In this document: one piece after another, positions 27,154 through 36,116 of the stretch
Layout: each line of letters opens with the position of its first letter
How positions within the stretch are numbered: position 1 is the stretch's first letter
NCBI GenBank assembly: GCA_021773175.1
Contig: JAJFKO010000019.1
Coordinates: 62,001-126,000, forward strand
Reading direction: 5' to 3'
Length of the DNA stretch: 64,000 nt
Source of the DNA: Gammaproteobacteria bacterium
GTDB lineage: Bacteria > Pseudomonadota > Gammaproteobacteria > JAJFKO01
The notes under the pieces: generated by a model
The model's input: only the letters and a program-made list of their open reading frames with translations
Databases searched by the model: none
Told to the model about the DNA's origin: nothing
Position numbers and translations under genes: made by a program

Positions 27154-28932
27154 TTATGACATCATCAGTGCTGCGGATTTCTGCGCATTGGCAATAATTT
27201 CACGAGGAGTAATGATACCAATAACATCATTAACATTGGTTGAGCCTTTCTTTTTGGAAACCAATATAATATCGACTTCTGCTGTATTCATAGTGCGAAG
27301 TACAACTGGCCATGTCGCACAATACAATACGGTTGCAAATTTATTTGAGATTAGTTCTTCTTCATTACTATCAAGTAATAAGTATTGTAAGTCTTCGCGT
27401 ATTAAGCCGGTAATGTAACCTTCTTCTTCAACAAGAACATATTTGGGACGCTGTACTGGATCATGAGCATGTAACCATTCTTTTTGTTTCTCGCGCGGAA
27501 TGACAATGAAATCTTTTGTCATAAAATTATTAGCACATTTTGTTGAAGAGATTGAGGCTTGTAGGCCCAATGGCAATTTCTGTCCGCGACGAAATAATTT
27601 TAATGTGTAAATACTTTCTGGACAGAGTTTCGCACGTATCGCATAGGCGAATGATGCCGACAACATAATGGGTAAAATTGCATGATAATCACGCGTTTGT
27701 TCAAAGGTCATGGTAATGGCGGTGATGACCGCACCAGTGGAACCACTGACCATGCCTGCCATGCCTGCAATAGCAAATATGACGGGGTCAATACCCATTC
27801 CAGGAAGGATAAATACACAGATTTTTCCAAATAACGCACCTAAGCTCGCACCTAAAAACAGTGAAGGTGAAAATACACCACCTGACGCACCAGAGCCTAA
27901 GGTTAAACTGGTCGCGACGAGTTTTCCTACAAATAATAAAAACAGTAAGAGTGGATTGCTGAGGACCGCTTTTAAAATATCAATAATGGTCGAATAACCA
28001 ACGCCGTCAATATAATATTGGCCAGTAAAGCGAATAAAGAGGTACATGATGATACCTAATATAAACATGCCAAGTGCGTGACGAATGTAAGGGTTCTTGA
28101 ACATTTCTTCAAATTTATCTTCACTCCAATAAATAGAATGGATAAACAATGTTGCAGCTAAGCCGATCAGGACACCAAAAGGTAACATCAGTAACATCGT
28201 TGACATGTGCACGGGGACCAAACCTTTCATGGCTAAATCTGGAATATTGAAGGAAGGCGCCATACCTAAAAATATTCGGCCTATAATTGTGGCTGTCACT
28301 GTTGCTATAGCAACGAGGGCAACACTAAAAGCACTGACTGAAACCAGCATTAATTCAATTGCAAATGCAAGGCCACCAATCGGTGCGTTGAAAGTTGATG
28401 CAATTCCGGCAGCAGCCCCTGCAGCAATTAAAATAATACGTTGTCTGGAGGGCATTTTGACAATTTGACCAAGGGTTGAACCAAATGCGGCACCAATCTG
28501 GATGATTGGACCTTCGCGGCCGACTGAGCCACCAGTACCAATCGAGACAGAAGATGCAAGAGCTTTGACTAAAACAACAATGGGACGAATTTTTCCGTCC
28601 CGGTAATAAATAGCATCCATTACCTCTGGAACTCCATGGCCGCGGGCTTCTGGTGCGAATGTTGTTGTTAGCCACGTGACTAAGACAGAACCGATAACGG
28701 GAATTAAGATAATTCCGATTCCCCAAATACTTGGTGGGGTATGCAAATCAGTATTATAAAAGACATCTAATTTTGCGTAGAAGAATAAATTATGAAACAA
28801 GCCGATCATGCCGCGGAAGATAAGAGAACCAAAACCACCAATGACACCTACCAAAAAAGCTAATATTATCATCCAGATAAGTTTTAATTCATCACTATCT
28901 GTATGGGTATTAGTTTTGATGTTAATCTTCAT
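27154..28932 (-). CDS. ClC-family chloride channel/transporter with C-terminal CBS domains
   Basis: The ~440-residue membrane part carries the ClC ion-binding signatures GHGVPEVMDA, GREGPIIQIGA with the gating Glu, and GSGASGGVFSPSLFLGA. Two CBS-like modules follow (~residues 460-590). At the position of the E. coli ClcA proton glutamate, where ClcA reads IIEEM, this protein reads AIELM: the second Glu is Leu, as expected of a channel or uncoupled transporter rather than a Cl-/H+ exchanger. An ATG at 28953 is possible, but AGGAG lies 12 nt before the ATG at 28932. It lies downstream of rlmD on the same strand. Confidence 0.92.
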   Translation of the reverse strand: MKINIKTNTHTDSDELKLIWMIILAFLVGVIGGFGSLIFRGMIGLFHNLFFYAKLDVFYNTDLHTPPSIWGIGIILIPVIGSVLVTWLTTTFAPEARGHGVPEVMDAIYYRDGKIRPIVVLVKALASSVSIGTGGSVGREGPIIQIGAAFGSTLGQIVKMPSRQRIILIAAGAAAGIASTFNAPIGGLAFAIELMLVSVSAFSVALVAIATVTATIIGRIFLGMAPSFNIPDLAMKGLVPVHMSTMLLMLPFGVLIGLAATLFIHSIYWSEDKFEEMFKNPYIRHALGMFILGIIMYLFIRFTGQYYIDGVGYSTIIDILKAVLSNPLLLFLLFVGKLVATSLTLGSGASGGVFSPSLFLGASLGALFGKICVFILPGMGIDPVIFAIAGMAGMVSGSTGAVITAITMTFEQTRDYHAILPIMLSASFAYAIRAKLCPESIYTLKLFRRGQKLPLGLQASISSTKCANNFMTKDFIVIPREKQKEWLHAHDPVQRPKYVLVEEEGYITGLIREDLQYLLLDSNEEELISNKFATVLYCATWPVVLRTMNTAEVDIILVSKKKGSTNVNDVIGIITPREIIANAQKSAALMMS

Positions 28933-28998
28933 AGCAATGCTATTCTCCTGCATATCAAATCTGGGTGTTTGAATTGTGATTTATGTCGGTATGTCTTG

Positions 28999-29055
28999 AA
29001 CCTCAAAACCTCAGCTGAAATCTACTATGAGGGTTTCAATTGAGGTTTTGAGGTT
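28999..29055. repeat. Perfect 15-bp inverted repeat upstream of the ClC gene
   Basis: The arms AACCTCAAAACCTCA (28999-29013) and TGAGGTTTTGAGGTT (29041-29055) are exact complements; the 27-nt loop contains a further GAAA/TTTC pairing. It lies in the 5' region of the ClC gene and downstream of rlmD. There is no T-run, so it is not a classic terminator; a leader structure or operator is possible. Confidence 0.7.
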
Positions 29056-29245
29056 GAATGCCGGGCATTATACCAATTTTTGCTTATATTCATAGATATG
29101 ATTGACGGCAAGTACTATCTAGTTAATCGTAAAATAGTGATAGCTTCGATATTCTGCCGAGAGTTCTTTTTATCAAATGTTTCGTCAAAATGTGCCTTAT
29201 CTTGAATAAAAACTAGTTTGCTGCGGAACGTTGGATAGATCCATA

Positions 29246-30568
29246 CTATTTTTTATCAAAAACGGCAATAGACTCGACGTGGCTAGTATGTGGAAACATA
29301 TCCATAACACCCGCTTTCATGAGCTTATAGCCTTTTTCAGCAAGCAAACCGGCATCGCGTGCCAGTGTTGCTGGGTTACAGGAAACATAAACAATACGTT
29401 GAGCTTGGAAGTTTTCAATATACTCCATGAGATTGGCTGCGCCAGCTCGAGCAGGGTCGAGTAATATTTTACTAAATTTTTGTTGTGCCCAAGCTGCGGT
29501 GAGAGGTTCATTTAAATCGGCAGCATGAAATTCAGCATTGCTTAAGTCATTATGTTCAGCATTTAACTTAGCACGCTTCACCATTTCTTCATTACCTTCA
29601 ACTCCGACAACATGCTTGGCGAATTTAGCCATAGCTAATGAAAAGTTTCCAAGGCCACAGAATAAATCGAGAACTGTATCGTCAGATTGTAAATCTAATA
29701 GTGTTAATGCTTGTTGAATCATGCTGCGATTAATTTCAGCATTAACTTGGGTAAAGTCTGTGGGATAGAATAGATATTCCAAATTTAATTCGGGTAAGCG
29801 GTACGATAAATAATCTTGCCCTGCAGTCGAACCTAATTTATGTATACTATCTAAGCCTTTCGGTTGTAGATAAAAAATGATGTTATGTTCGGTTGCAAAA
29901 TTTTGTAAAATTTCTAAATCATGATCATCTAGCGTTTCTAAGTGACGCACAATTAATGCGGTCTGCTCGTCGCCAATTGCGACTTCAAGCTGTGGAATAA
30001 CTTGATAAGCGTGAAGTTTTACGATCATTTCTTTTAAGGCAGTGATTTTTTCACCGACACTTGGATGCAAAACCGGACATTGATTTAAGTTAGCAATATA
30101 GCGGCCATTCATTTCGCGAAAACCAACCAGGACTGCTTCTTTTTTTATAACATATTTAACACCAATGCGTGCTTTACGACGATAGTGTTTATTCGGCCCC
30201 ATTAATGGCGGCAAAATTGTTTCAGGTTGTAGTTTAGCAAAGTGTTGTAGCTGTTCTAGTAAGACGGCTTGTTTATGCTCAATTTGTAATTGCGATGAAA
30301 GATGTTGTAAGCGACAACCACCACAAGTGCCATAATGTTCGCAAAGTGGAGTAATACGATCAGGGCTTGGAGTAATAACTTCTTCTACGTCGGCTTCATT
30401 AAATTTATTACGGCGTTTATTGAGACGACGCAGACTAACAACTTCACCAGGAAGTGCACCAGTAATAAAGGTTATTTTATTGTTGACGGTTGCAATACCT
30501 CGGCCTTCGTGGCTTAAACCATGAACTTCAGCGATAATTTGTTTATTCTCGACAGTAACATCATTCAC
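29246..30568 (-). CDS. rlmD: 23S rRNA (uracil-1939-C5)-methyltransferase RlmD
   Basis: RlmD (RumA) methylates U1939 of 23S rRNA using SAM. The N-terminal TRAM domain (EVHGLSHEGRGIATV) is followed by the iron-sulfur cluster cysteines in CEHYGTCGGCRLQHL plus a later NQCP. The SAM site is VLDLFCGLGNFSLAMAKFA. The catalytic Cys is in YVSCNPATLARD, and the protein ends with the usual MDMFPHTSHVES. At 440 aa the length is standard. It is divergent from adk, with a palindromic repeat element between them. Confidence 0.95.
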   Translation of the reverse strand: MNDVTVENKQIIAEVHGLSHEGRGIATVNNKITFITGALPGEVVSLRRLNKRRNKFNEADVEEVITPSPDRITPLCEHYGTCGGCRLQHLSSQLQIEHKQAVLLEQLQHFAKLQPETILPPLMGPNKHYRRKARIGVKYVIKKEAVLVGFREMNGRYIANLNQCPVLHPSVGEKITALKEMIVKLHAYQVIPQLEVAIGDEQTALIVRHLETLDDHDLEILQNFATEHNIIFYLQPKGLDSIHKLGSTAGQDYLSYRLPELNLEYLFYPTDFTQVNAEINRSMIQQALTLLDLQSDDTVLDLFCGLGNFSLAMAKFAKHVVGVEGNEEMVKRAKLNAEHNDLSNAEFHAADLNEPLTAAWAQQKFSKILLDPARAGAANLMEYIENFQAQRIVYVSCNPATLARDAGLLAEKGYKLMKAGVMDMFPHTSHVESIAVFDKK

Positions 30569-30600
30569 TATAAATATACTCCGGCGCTGTAAAAATTAAT

Positions 30601-30719
30601 CAGGACTTACGTTAAACACCAATCTCTTTGTTAATGATGTTGTTAAAAAATCTAACGTATTACTATCAATTATTTTGAAAACATAATTGCTTCGACCTTG
30701 GTATTTATCGTAAGTCCTG
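30601..30719. repeat. MITE-like palindromic element, long form (copy 1)
   Basis: 119 bp with 11-bp perfect terminal inverted repeats (CAGGACTTACG / CGTAAGTCCTG); the similarity continues inward for about 22 bp with 2 mismatches. It is flanked on both sides by TTAAT, a possible target duplication. It lies between divergent rlmD and adk and is related to copies at 41158, 43673, 48159 and 55401. Confidence 0.85.
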
Positions 30720-30841
30720 TTAATGCTATCTTTTACACTTTACAATGCGATGTTGCAACGTTAGCATAGCTTTTTTCAGATAAATCACATTAACTTAGAT
30801 TCCGTAGTAGCAGAATCCAGGTTTAAAACAAGGTGTAAATT

Positions 30842-31498
30842 ATGTTAAGAATCATGTTGCTTGGTTGTCCTGGAGCGGGAAAAGGCACACAGAGTGAATA
30901 TATTTCACAGCATTATGCTATTCCAAAAATTGCAACTGGGGATATGTTGCGTGCAGCTGTTGCAGCGGAAACATCGTTAGGCTTGCAAGCAAAAGAATAT
31001 ATGGATAATGGCCAATTAGTTCCGGATGACGTTATTATCGGTATGGTGAAAGAGCGTATTAGCCAAGCAGATTGTCAGCAAGGTTTCTTATTCGATGGTT
31101 TTCCTCGGACATTAGCACAAGCACAGGCCTTAATCGATGCTGATATTAAATTGGATTATGTTATTGAGATCGCTGTAGAGTCGCAGGAAATTGTTAAGCG
31201 TTTAACCGGGCGGCGTGTCCATCCTGCTTCGGGTCGTGTTTATCATGTTGACTTCAATCCTCCTAAAGTTGCGGATCAAGATGACAATACGGGTGAACCA
31301 TTAATTCAGCGTGATGATGATACCGATGCAACAGTATTAAAACGTTTAAAAGTTTATGATGAACAAACTAAACCGTTAATTATATTTTACCAGCAGCTTG
31401 TTGCAGAGGATAAAAATTTAGCACCTGTCTATCAACGTATTGATGGTGCTATGTCTGTTGCTGCCGTGCGTGAGGCAATATCTACAATTCTTGGATAG
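30842..31498 (+). CDS. adk: Adenylate kinase
   Basis: The enzyme interconverts ATP + AMP and two ADP. The P-loop reads [10 protein letters not shown] (Cys where most family members have Ala), the AMP-binding site is [10 protein letters not shown], and [14 protein letters not shown] is the family signature. The LID domain ([19 protein letters not shown]) is long and lacks zinc-binding cysteines, as in other Gram-negative enzymes. 218 aa is typical. AAGGTG precedes the ATG. A convergent terminator separates it from rne. Confidence 0.97.
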   Translation: MLRIMLLGCPGAGKGTQSEYISQHYAIPKIATGDMLRAAVAAETSLGLQAKEYMDNGQLVPDDVIIGMVKERISQADCQQGFLFDGFPRTLAQAQALIDADIKLDYVIEIAVESQEIVKRLTGRRVHPASGRVYHVDFNPPKVADQDDNTGEPLIQRDDDTDATVLKRLKVYDEQTKPLIIFYQQLVAEDKNLAPVYQRIDGAMSVAAVREAISTILG

Positions 31499-31520
31499 AT
31501 ATTTTTAGTACGAGTATAGT

Positions 31521-31570
31521 TTCTTGCAGTAATCTTATTAACACAATACGTTATAAAATTACTGCAAGAA
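31521..31570. terminator. 13-bp inverted repeat between convergent adk and rne
   Basis: The arms TTCTTGCAGTAAT (31521-31533) and ATTACTGCAAGAA (31558-31570) are perfect complements around a 24-nt AT-rich loop, placed between the two stop codons. The T-tracts are modest, so termination in either direction is likely but not certain. Confidence 0.6.
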
Positions 31571-31604
31571 CTAAAAACCGGCAATAGTACTGAGGGTAGT
31601 ACTG

Positions 31605-34052
31605 CTATTCGTTATCTTCTTTTTCAATAACATTCGTACTATTAGTTTGCTGCTGCGGTGCTGCTTGCTGCGGCGCTGCTTGTTGCGGTGCTGCTTGCTG
31701 CGGTGCTGCTTGCTGCGGCGCTGCTTGTTGCGGCGCTGCTTGTTGCGGCGCTGCTTGTTGCGGTGCTGCTTGTTGCGGTGCTGCTTGCTGCGGCGCTTGA
31801 TTAACTTGTTTGTTAATGTCGTTAGTCTGCTGTTGTTGCGGCATTCTATTATTAGTTTGCACAGCATCATTACTGCTATTATTTTGATTTACGACTGCTC
31901 TTTGATCAACATTTGAGTTTGTTTGCGTGTTGTCATTATCATTGTAACGTTCGATTCTTGAATCGTTGCGACGATTTGAATTATCTCGATTATTATAGTT
32001 CTGTGAACGGTTACGCGATTGTGAACGATAGTTGCTATTGTTAGAGCGATTATCATTACGTCGGTTTGATTGACGATTGTCATCACTACTACGATTACGG
32101 TTATCGCGGTTACTGTTATCGCGGTTACGGTTATCGCGGTTACTGTTATCGCGGTTACTGTTATCGCGGTTACTGCTATTGCGGTTACTGCTATTGCGGT
32201 TACTGCTATTGCGGTTACTGCTATTGCGGTTACTGCTATTACGGTTACTGCTATTACGGTTACTGCCGCCACGGTTATTGTAGTTGCCACGCTTATTTTG
32301 CTGTCTGTTATGTGATGATCTTCTATTCTGTTGGCTATGAGACTTACTCGTATGTTTACGCTTTGATTTTTCTTGATTGCCACCAAAAATAGCTTTAAGG
32401 ATTCGTTTCAAAATACCAGCTTTTTTCGCTGTTGGACGTACACCCATATCAATTTCTTTTACTGCAGGTTCATCTCTTTTGATTTGCGTATCACTAGATT
32501 CTGGTATTTCAACTTGAGCGTCGTCAGCGAGCAAATAGCTTGCTTGCGACTGTCGTTCTCTTTGTTCACCCGTAAAAAATCTATCGATTTTATATTGTGG
32601 TGTATGCATGTGTGGGTTAGGAATAATTACTGCTTTAAATTTATAGCTTTCCTCAATCTCAGAGAGTGATTGACGCTTTTCATTTAAAATGTAAGTTGCA
32701 ACTTCAATAGGAACTTGAACGTGCATTCTATTAATACGGGTATTTTTCACTGCATTTTCTGCTAGTAAACGTAAAATGGTTAATGCTAAAAATTCGATGT
32801 TACGAATGGTGCCAATACCATTACAACGCGGGCAGATAACTTGTGTTGCTTCACGCAATGATGGGCGCAAGCGCTGTCGCGACATTTCTAATAAACCAAA
32901 ACGTGAGATACGGCCTATCTGTACACGAGCCCTATCAACGGCCATTTTTTCACGTAAACGTGATTCAACTTCGCGTTGATGTTTGATTGGTGTCATGTCG
33001 ATGAAATCAATAACGATCAAACCACCAAGGTCACGTAAACGTAACTGTCGTGCAATTTCATCAGCTGCTTCTAAGTTAGTATTTAATGCGGTTTCTTCAA
33101 TATCATCACCCAAGGTTGCTTTTGCTGAGTTAATATCGATAGAGATGAGTGCTTCGGTATGGTCAATAACAACCGCGCCTCCAGAAGGTAAAGTAACTTC
33201 ACGCTTAAAGGCTGTTTCTATTTGCTCTTCAACATGAAAGCGACTGAAGAGTGGTACAACATCTTGGTAAAGCTTAATTTTATGCATGAAGTTAGGACGT
33301 ACGCGCGCAATATGTTTTTGCGCTCGGGCAAAGACTTCACTGTCATCGACTAAGATTTCTTCGGTATCTTCGCGCAGATAATCACGTAAAGTTCTCACTA
33401 CAACATCACTTTCTTGATGTATTAAAAAAGATTTTGCTGGTGAGTTAGTAAAAGATTCTTGAATAGCATCCCATAGTTTTAATAGAACATCTAAATCCCA
33501 TTGTAATTCTTCTTGGCTTTTGCCAACTCCTGCGGTACGAACAATAACGCCGACTTCATCAGGAATAACAATTTGATTCATGACTTGACGTAAGTTGTCA
33601 CGTTCTTCACCTTCAATGCGTCGTGAAATACCACCAGCCCGAGCATTGTTAGGCATTAAGACTAAATAGCTACCGGCAAGGCTAATGTAAGTTGATAGCG
33701 CTGCGCCTTTATTGCCACGCTCTTCTTTTTCCACTTGGACCATGACTTCTTGGCCTTCATGTAAAAGATCGGCAATGTTAGGACGCTCATTACTGTCGGC
33801 ATCATAATTGCTACCATAATAACTGGAGGCAATTTCTTTTAAAGGTAGGAAACCATGGCGTTCGGCACCATAGTCAACAAAGGCTGCACGTAGGCTTTTT
33901 TCAATACGCTTGATAACACCTTTATAGATATTTGCGATTTTTTGTTCTTTACCGGTTCGTTCAAAATCAAAATCGCGAAGTTTTTGATTCTCAACGACGA
34001 CGACGCGAAGTTCTTGTTCTTTTTGAGTTGCGTTAATTAATATTCTAGACAT
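31605..34052 (-). CDS. rne: Ribonuclease E
   Basis: RNase E is the endonuclease that starts mRNA decay and matures rRNA and tRNA. Residues ~1-510 are the conserved catalytic part: an S1 domain ([22 protein letters not shown]), the DNase I-like site with [11 protein letters not shown] and VIDFIDM (metal-binding aspartates), and the zinc-link [11 protein letters not shown]. The C-terminal ~250 residues are unusual low complexity: an RNA-binding-like stretch of Asn/Arg/Ser pentapeptides, then about ten copies of a Gln/Ala/Pro pentapeptide, ending in an acidic tail. These replace the usual degradosome scaffold. Long leaders are typical of rne; 660 bp of non-coding DNA lie upstream here. Confidence 0.96.
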   Translation of the reverse strand: MSRILINATQKEQELRVVVVENQKLRDFDFERTGKEQKIANIYKGVIKRIEKSLRAAFVDYGAERHGFLPLKEIASSYYGSNYDADSNERPNIADLLHEGQEVMVQVEKEERGNKGAALSTYISLAGSYLVLMPNNARAGGISRRIEGEERDNLRQVMNQIVIPDEVGVIVRTAGVGKSQEELQWDLDVLLKLWDAIQESFTNSPAKSFLIHQESDVVVRTLRDYLREDTEEILVDDSEVFARAQKHIARVRPNFMHKIKLYQDVVPLFSRFHVEEQIETAFKREVTLPSGGAVVIDHTEALISIDINSAKATLGDDIEETALNTNLEAADEIARQLRLRDLGGLIVIDFIDMTPIKHQREVESRLREKMAVDRARVQIGRISRFGLLEMSRQRLRPSLREATQVICPRCNGIGTIRNIEFLALTILRLLAENAVKNTRINRMHVQVPIEVATYILNEKRQSLSEIEESYKFKAVIIPNPHMHTPQYKIDRFFTGEQRERQSQASYLLADDAQVEIPESSDTQIKRDEPAVKEIDMGVRPTAKKAGILKRILKAIFGGNQEKSKRKHTSKSHSQQNRRSSHNRQQNKRGNYNNRGGSNRNSSNRNSSNRNSSNRNSSNRNSSNRNSSNRDNSNRDNSNRDNRNRDNSNRDNRNRSSDDNRQSNRRNDNRSNNSNYRSQSRNRSQNYNNRDNSNRRNDSRIERYNDNDNTQTNSNVDQRAVVNQNNSSNDAVQTNNRMPQQQQTNDINKQVNQAPQQAAPQQAAPQQAAPQQAAPQQAAPQQAAPQQAAPQQAAPQQAAPQQQTNSTNVIEKEDNE
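31652..31798. repeat. 15-bp tandem repeat array in rne (AAPQQ-coding)
   Basis: About ten head-to-tail copies of a 15-bp unit of the type TTGCTGCGGCGCTGC (plus-strand sense) encode the pentapeptide AAPQQ on the minus strand. Units differ only by synonymous C/T changes. Copy number is likely to vary in frame without breaking RNase E. Confidence 0.85.
32094..32270. repeat. 15-bp tandem repeat array in rne ([10 protein letters not shown]-coding)
   Basis: About twelve copies of a 15-bp unit of the type GGTTACTGTTATCGC encode Asn-Arg-(Asn/Asp)-(Ser/Asn)-Ser pentapeptides. Two sub-types form adjacent blocks, suggesting stepwise expansion. The product is Arg/Asn-rich and probably an RNA-binding, disordered segment. 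Confidence 0.85.
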
Positions 34053-34713
34053 GTTGTTTTCATCTCATTCGTGTGACACTAAAGTGTTTTTTAGTGTGAT
34101 TTCACAAACGATATACAAACATCTTTGATGGATTGCTAGCCGCAGTGTCTAGCGTAATACTTAAATATTTGACAGACATAGTCTGGCTATACCTGTTAGT
34201 GAGCGATTTGTTTTTTTCTATAATTTACGCTAAAAACGCAACAAATCTTCAAAAATCAACAACTTAAAAGTTCTATAGTGGTTGTTGTTTTAGGTTTGTC
34301 AGTCCATTTGACTGGCAAACATTATGTATTCACAAATCTTTAAATATTCTACTCATATTCTATGACGATGAGTAAACTAACAAAATCCTTTAAGAGTGCT
34401 TGGTATATCACCATTACTGACTTGTTTTCGGCATACTTGTTGGGTGTTTATTGGTTACTTGCCCGAGATTCTGTGCCGTTAACGAAGTATTTATTTACAA
34501 TTATAAAAATGGCTTTGCCATTTGGCGCTTTATGGTCGCGCTAATAATAAATTCAAATGTTCATTATTTGTTCTTTATGAACAGTCGGCATAGTAACATC
34601 TTTTTATAGATACGGCAATTTTCGAAATCTAGGTCCAAGCCTCGCATTTCGAAGTTCGATGAGTATACAATGCATTTTCAGATTCAACCGTTTAATAGAG
34701 GTTTTGATTAATT
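34053..34713. other. 660-bp non-coding region upstream of rne, with two hairpins
   Basis: A stem ACACTAAA/TTTAGTGT lies at 34076-34097 and an 11-bp stem with one G-U pair at 34294-34320. Both fall in what should be the rne leader; RNase E genes in other gammaproteobacteria are autoregulated through a structured leader, so this could be similar (inference). A 60-codon plus-strand frame (34362-34544) lacks a ribosome site and is not accepted as a gene. The right part must also hold the promoter of the permease gene. Confidence 0.45.
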
Positions 34714-35790
34714 ATGTGGCAATTATTGAAATATTGGTATCAACGCTATTTTTCTGCTCCTGATGCTATGATTTTATTGCTTATTTTAATTGTTGGTGTA
34801 CTTGTTATTACGACTATGGGCAATATATTTGCCCCGGTTCTCGCAAGTATTGTCATTGCCTACCTGATGGATTGGCTGGTTTCGCAATTAGATCGACTCA
34901 AAGTGCCACATGTGCTTGCTGTTAGTCTGGTTTTTATTGTCATGTTTAGTTTGGTATTACTCGCAATTCTTTTATTAATGCCGTTATTATGGAGACAGTT
35001 TAGTAATTTCTTATCGGAATTACCGAGCATGTTAACACACGGTCAAGCACTGTTGTCTGAACTACCACAGCGTTATCCCGATATCATATCTGCGAGCCAG
35101 ATTCATGGTTTTATTGCTGTTTTTCGAACGGATGTTAGTAAATATGGACAAATGCTCTTGTCGTGGTCGATTTCATCGATTACGAGCATAATGGTCATGG
35201 TGGTTTATTTAGTTCTTGTACCGTTATTAGTATTTTTCCTACTGAAAGATAGGGAAAAAATCTTGGCATGGCTGACGCGTTGTTTACCGCAACAACATGG
35301 TTTAGTGCTTGAGGTTTGGGATGAAGTCTATTTGCAAATTGGTAATTATGTGCGAGGAAAAGTCTTTGAAGTGGTGATTATTAGTGTTGTGACCTATATC
35401 GCATTTGAATTATTAGATCTACGTTATGCAATTTTGTTAGGGGTCGCGGTTGGGCTCTCGGTCATCATTCCTTATATAGGTGCCGTGCTGGTTACCATTC
35501 CTGTGGTTGTCATGGGATTGATTCAATGGGGCTGGAGTATGCCTTTCGCCTATTTGATTATTGTCTATGCGGTGATCATTGCGCTTGATGCTAATGTTTT
35601 AGTGCCTCTACTATTTTCTGAAGTCGTGGATATTCATCCTATTGCGATTATATTTGCGGTACTTTTTTTTGGTGGCATTTGGGGATTTTGGGGGGTCTTT
35701 TTTGCTATTCCACTGGCTTCTTTGGTGAAAGCGGTTGGTAAAGTATGGTTCGTTGGAGTAGAGAGGGATACTAATGCCCTTGAATCTTAA
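34714..35790 (+). CDS. AI-2E family transporter (PerM/YdgG-like)
   Basis: The AI-2 exporter/PerM family consists of about 8-helix permeases. Helix pairs at the N-terminus (LLLILIVGVLVITTMG, VLAVSLVFIVMFSLVLLAILLL) are followed by a soluble loop rich in LSELP, then the conserved second half with LKDREKILAWLTRCLP, VRGKVFEVVIISVVTYIAF and the signature LLGVAVGLSVIIPYIGAVLVTIPVV. The protein (358 aa) ends in a helical pair with GGIWGFWGVFFAIPLASLVKA. Substrate is not predictable: members export AI-2, ions or unknown solutes. Confidence 0.9.
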   Translation: MWQLLKYWYQRYFSAPDAMILLLILIVGVLVITTMGNIFAPVLASIVIAYLMDWLVSQLDRLKVPHVLAVSLVFIVMFSLVLLAILLLMPLLWRQFSNFLSELPSMLTHGQALLSELPQRYPDIISASQIHGFIAVFRTDVSKYGQMLLSWSISSITSIMVMVVYLVLVPLLVFFLLKDREKILAWLTRCLPQQHGLVLEVWDEVYLQIGNYVRGKVFEVVIISVVTYIAFELLDLRYAILLGVAVGLSVIIPYIGAVLVTIPVVVMGLIQWGWSMPFAYLIIVYAVIIALDANVLVPLLFSEVVDIHPIAIIFAVLFFGGIWGFWGVFFAIPLASLVKAVGKVWFVGVERDTNALES

Positions 35791-35829
35791 GAAAAAACAT
35801 CAAAGTTATGCGAAAAGGTAATGTTTGAC

Positions 35830-35859
35830 TTGTGGGCTGATGAAAAAATGTGCTACAAT
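35830..35859 (+). promoter_or_regulatory. Candidate promoter before the GAAA tract
   Basis: TTGTGG (35830-35835) and TACAAT (35854-35859) are separated by 18 bp; an overlapping TTGACT at 35825 is too far from the -10. A start near 35867 would place the (GAAA)n tract inside the leader of the 943-residue protein gene. Confidence 0.45.
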
Positions 35860-35909
35860 CGGTCTAATTTGTAAGGTAGATGTAGTGAATAAATACATTT
35901 AGATGATTT

Positions 35910-35982
<73 letters not shown>

Positions 35983-36116
35983 GAGCAATACATTAACAAA
36001 TGAGTGATGTATATAAATGTATTGTAATGCCTTAAGTTTATGTTAAGAAACTTTCACTATAAGTTAAGAGAACATTTTTTATTTATCTTTGAGAAAGTTT
36101 GAATGAGGTACGAGTT

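Noticed and set aside
31652-32270. Possible CRISPR-like array
   Set aside because: Units are 15 bp, directly adjacent with no spacers, and encode in-frame pentapeptides of RNase E.
31647-32392. Several plus- and minus-strand frames rich in Leu/Arg/Cys or Val/Ile/Ala repeats
   Set aside because: They are shadows of the 15-bp repeat arrays inside rne, which is clearly the coding frame.
34169-34193. TTGACA...TATACC as a promoter
   Set aside because: The spacer is only 13 bp, too short for sigma70, and no gene follows in that direction at a sensible distance.
34362-34544. 60-codon plus-strand frame upstream of the permease gene
   Set aside because: No ribosome site, no recognisable features, and composition like non-coding DNA.
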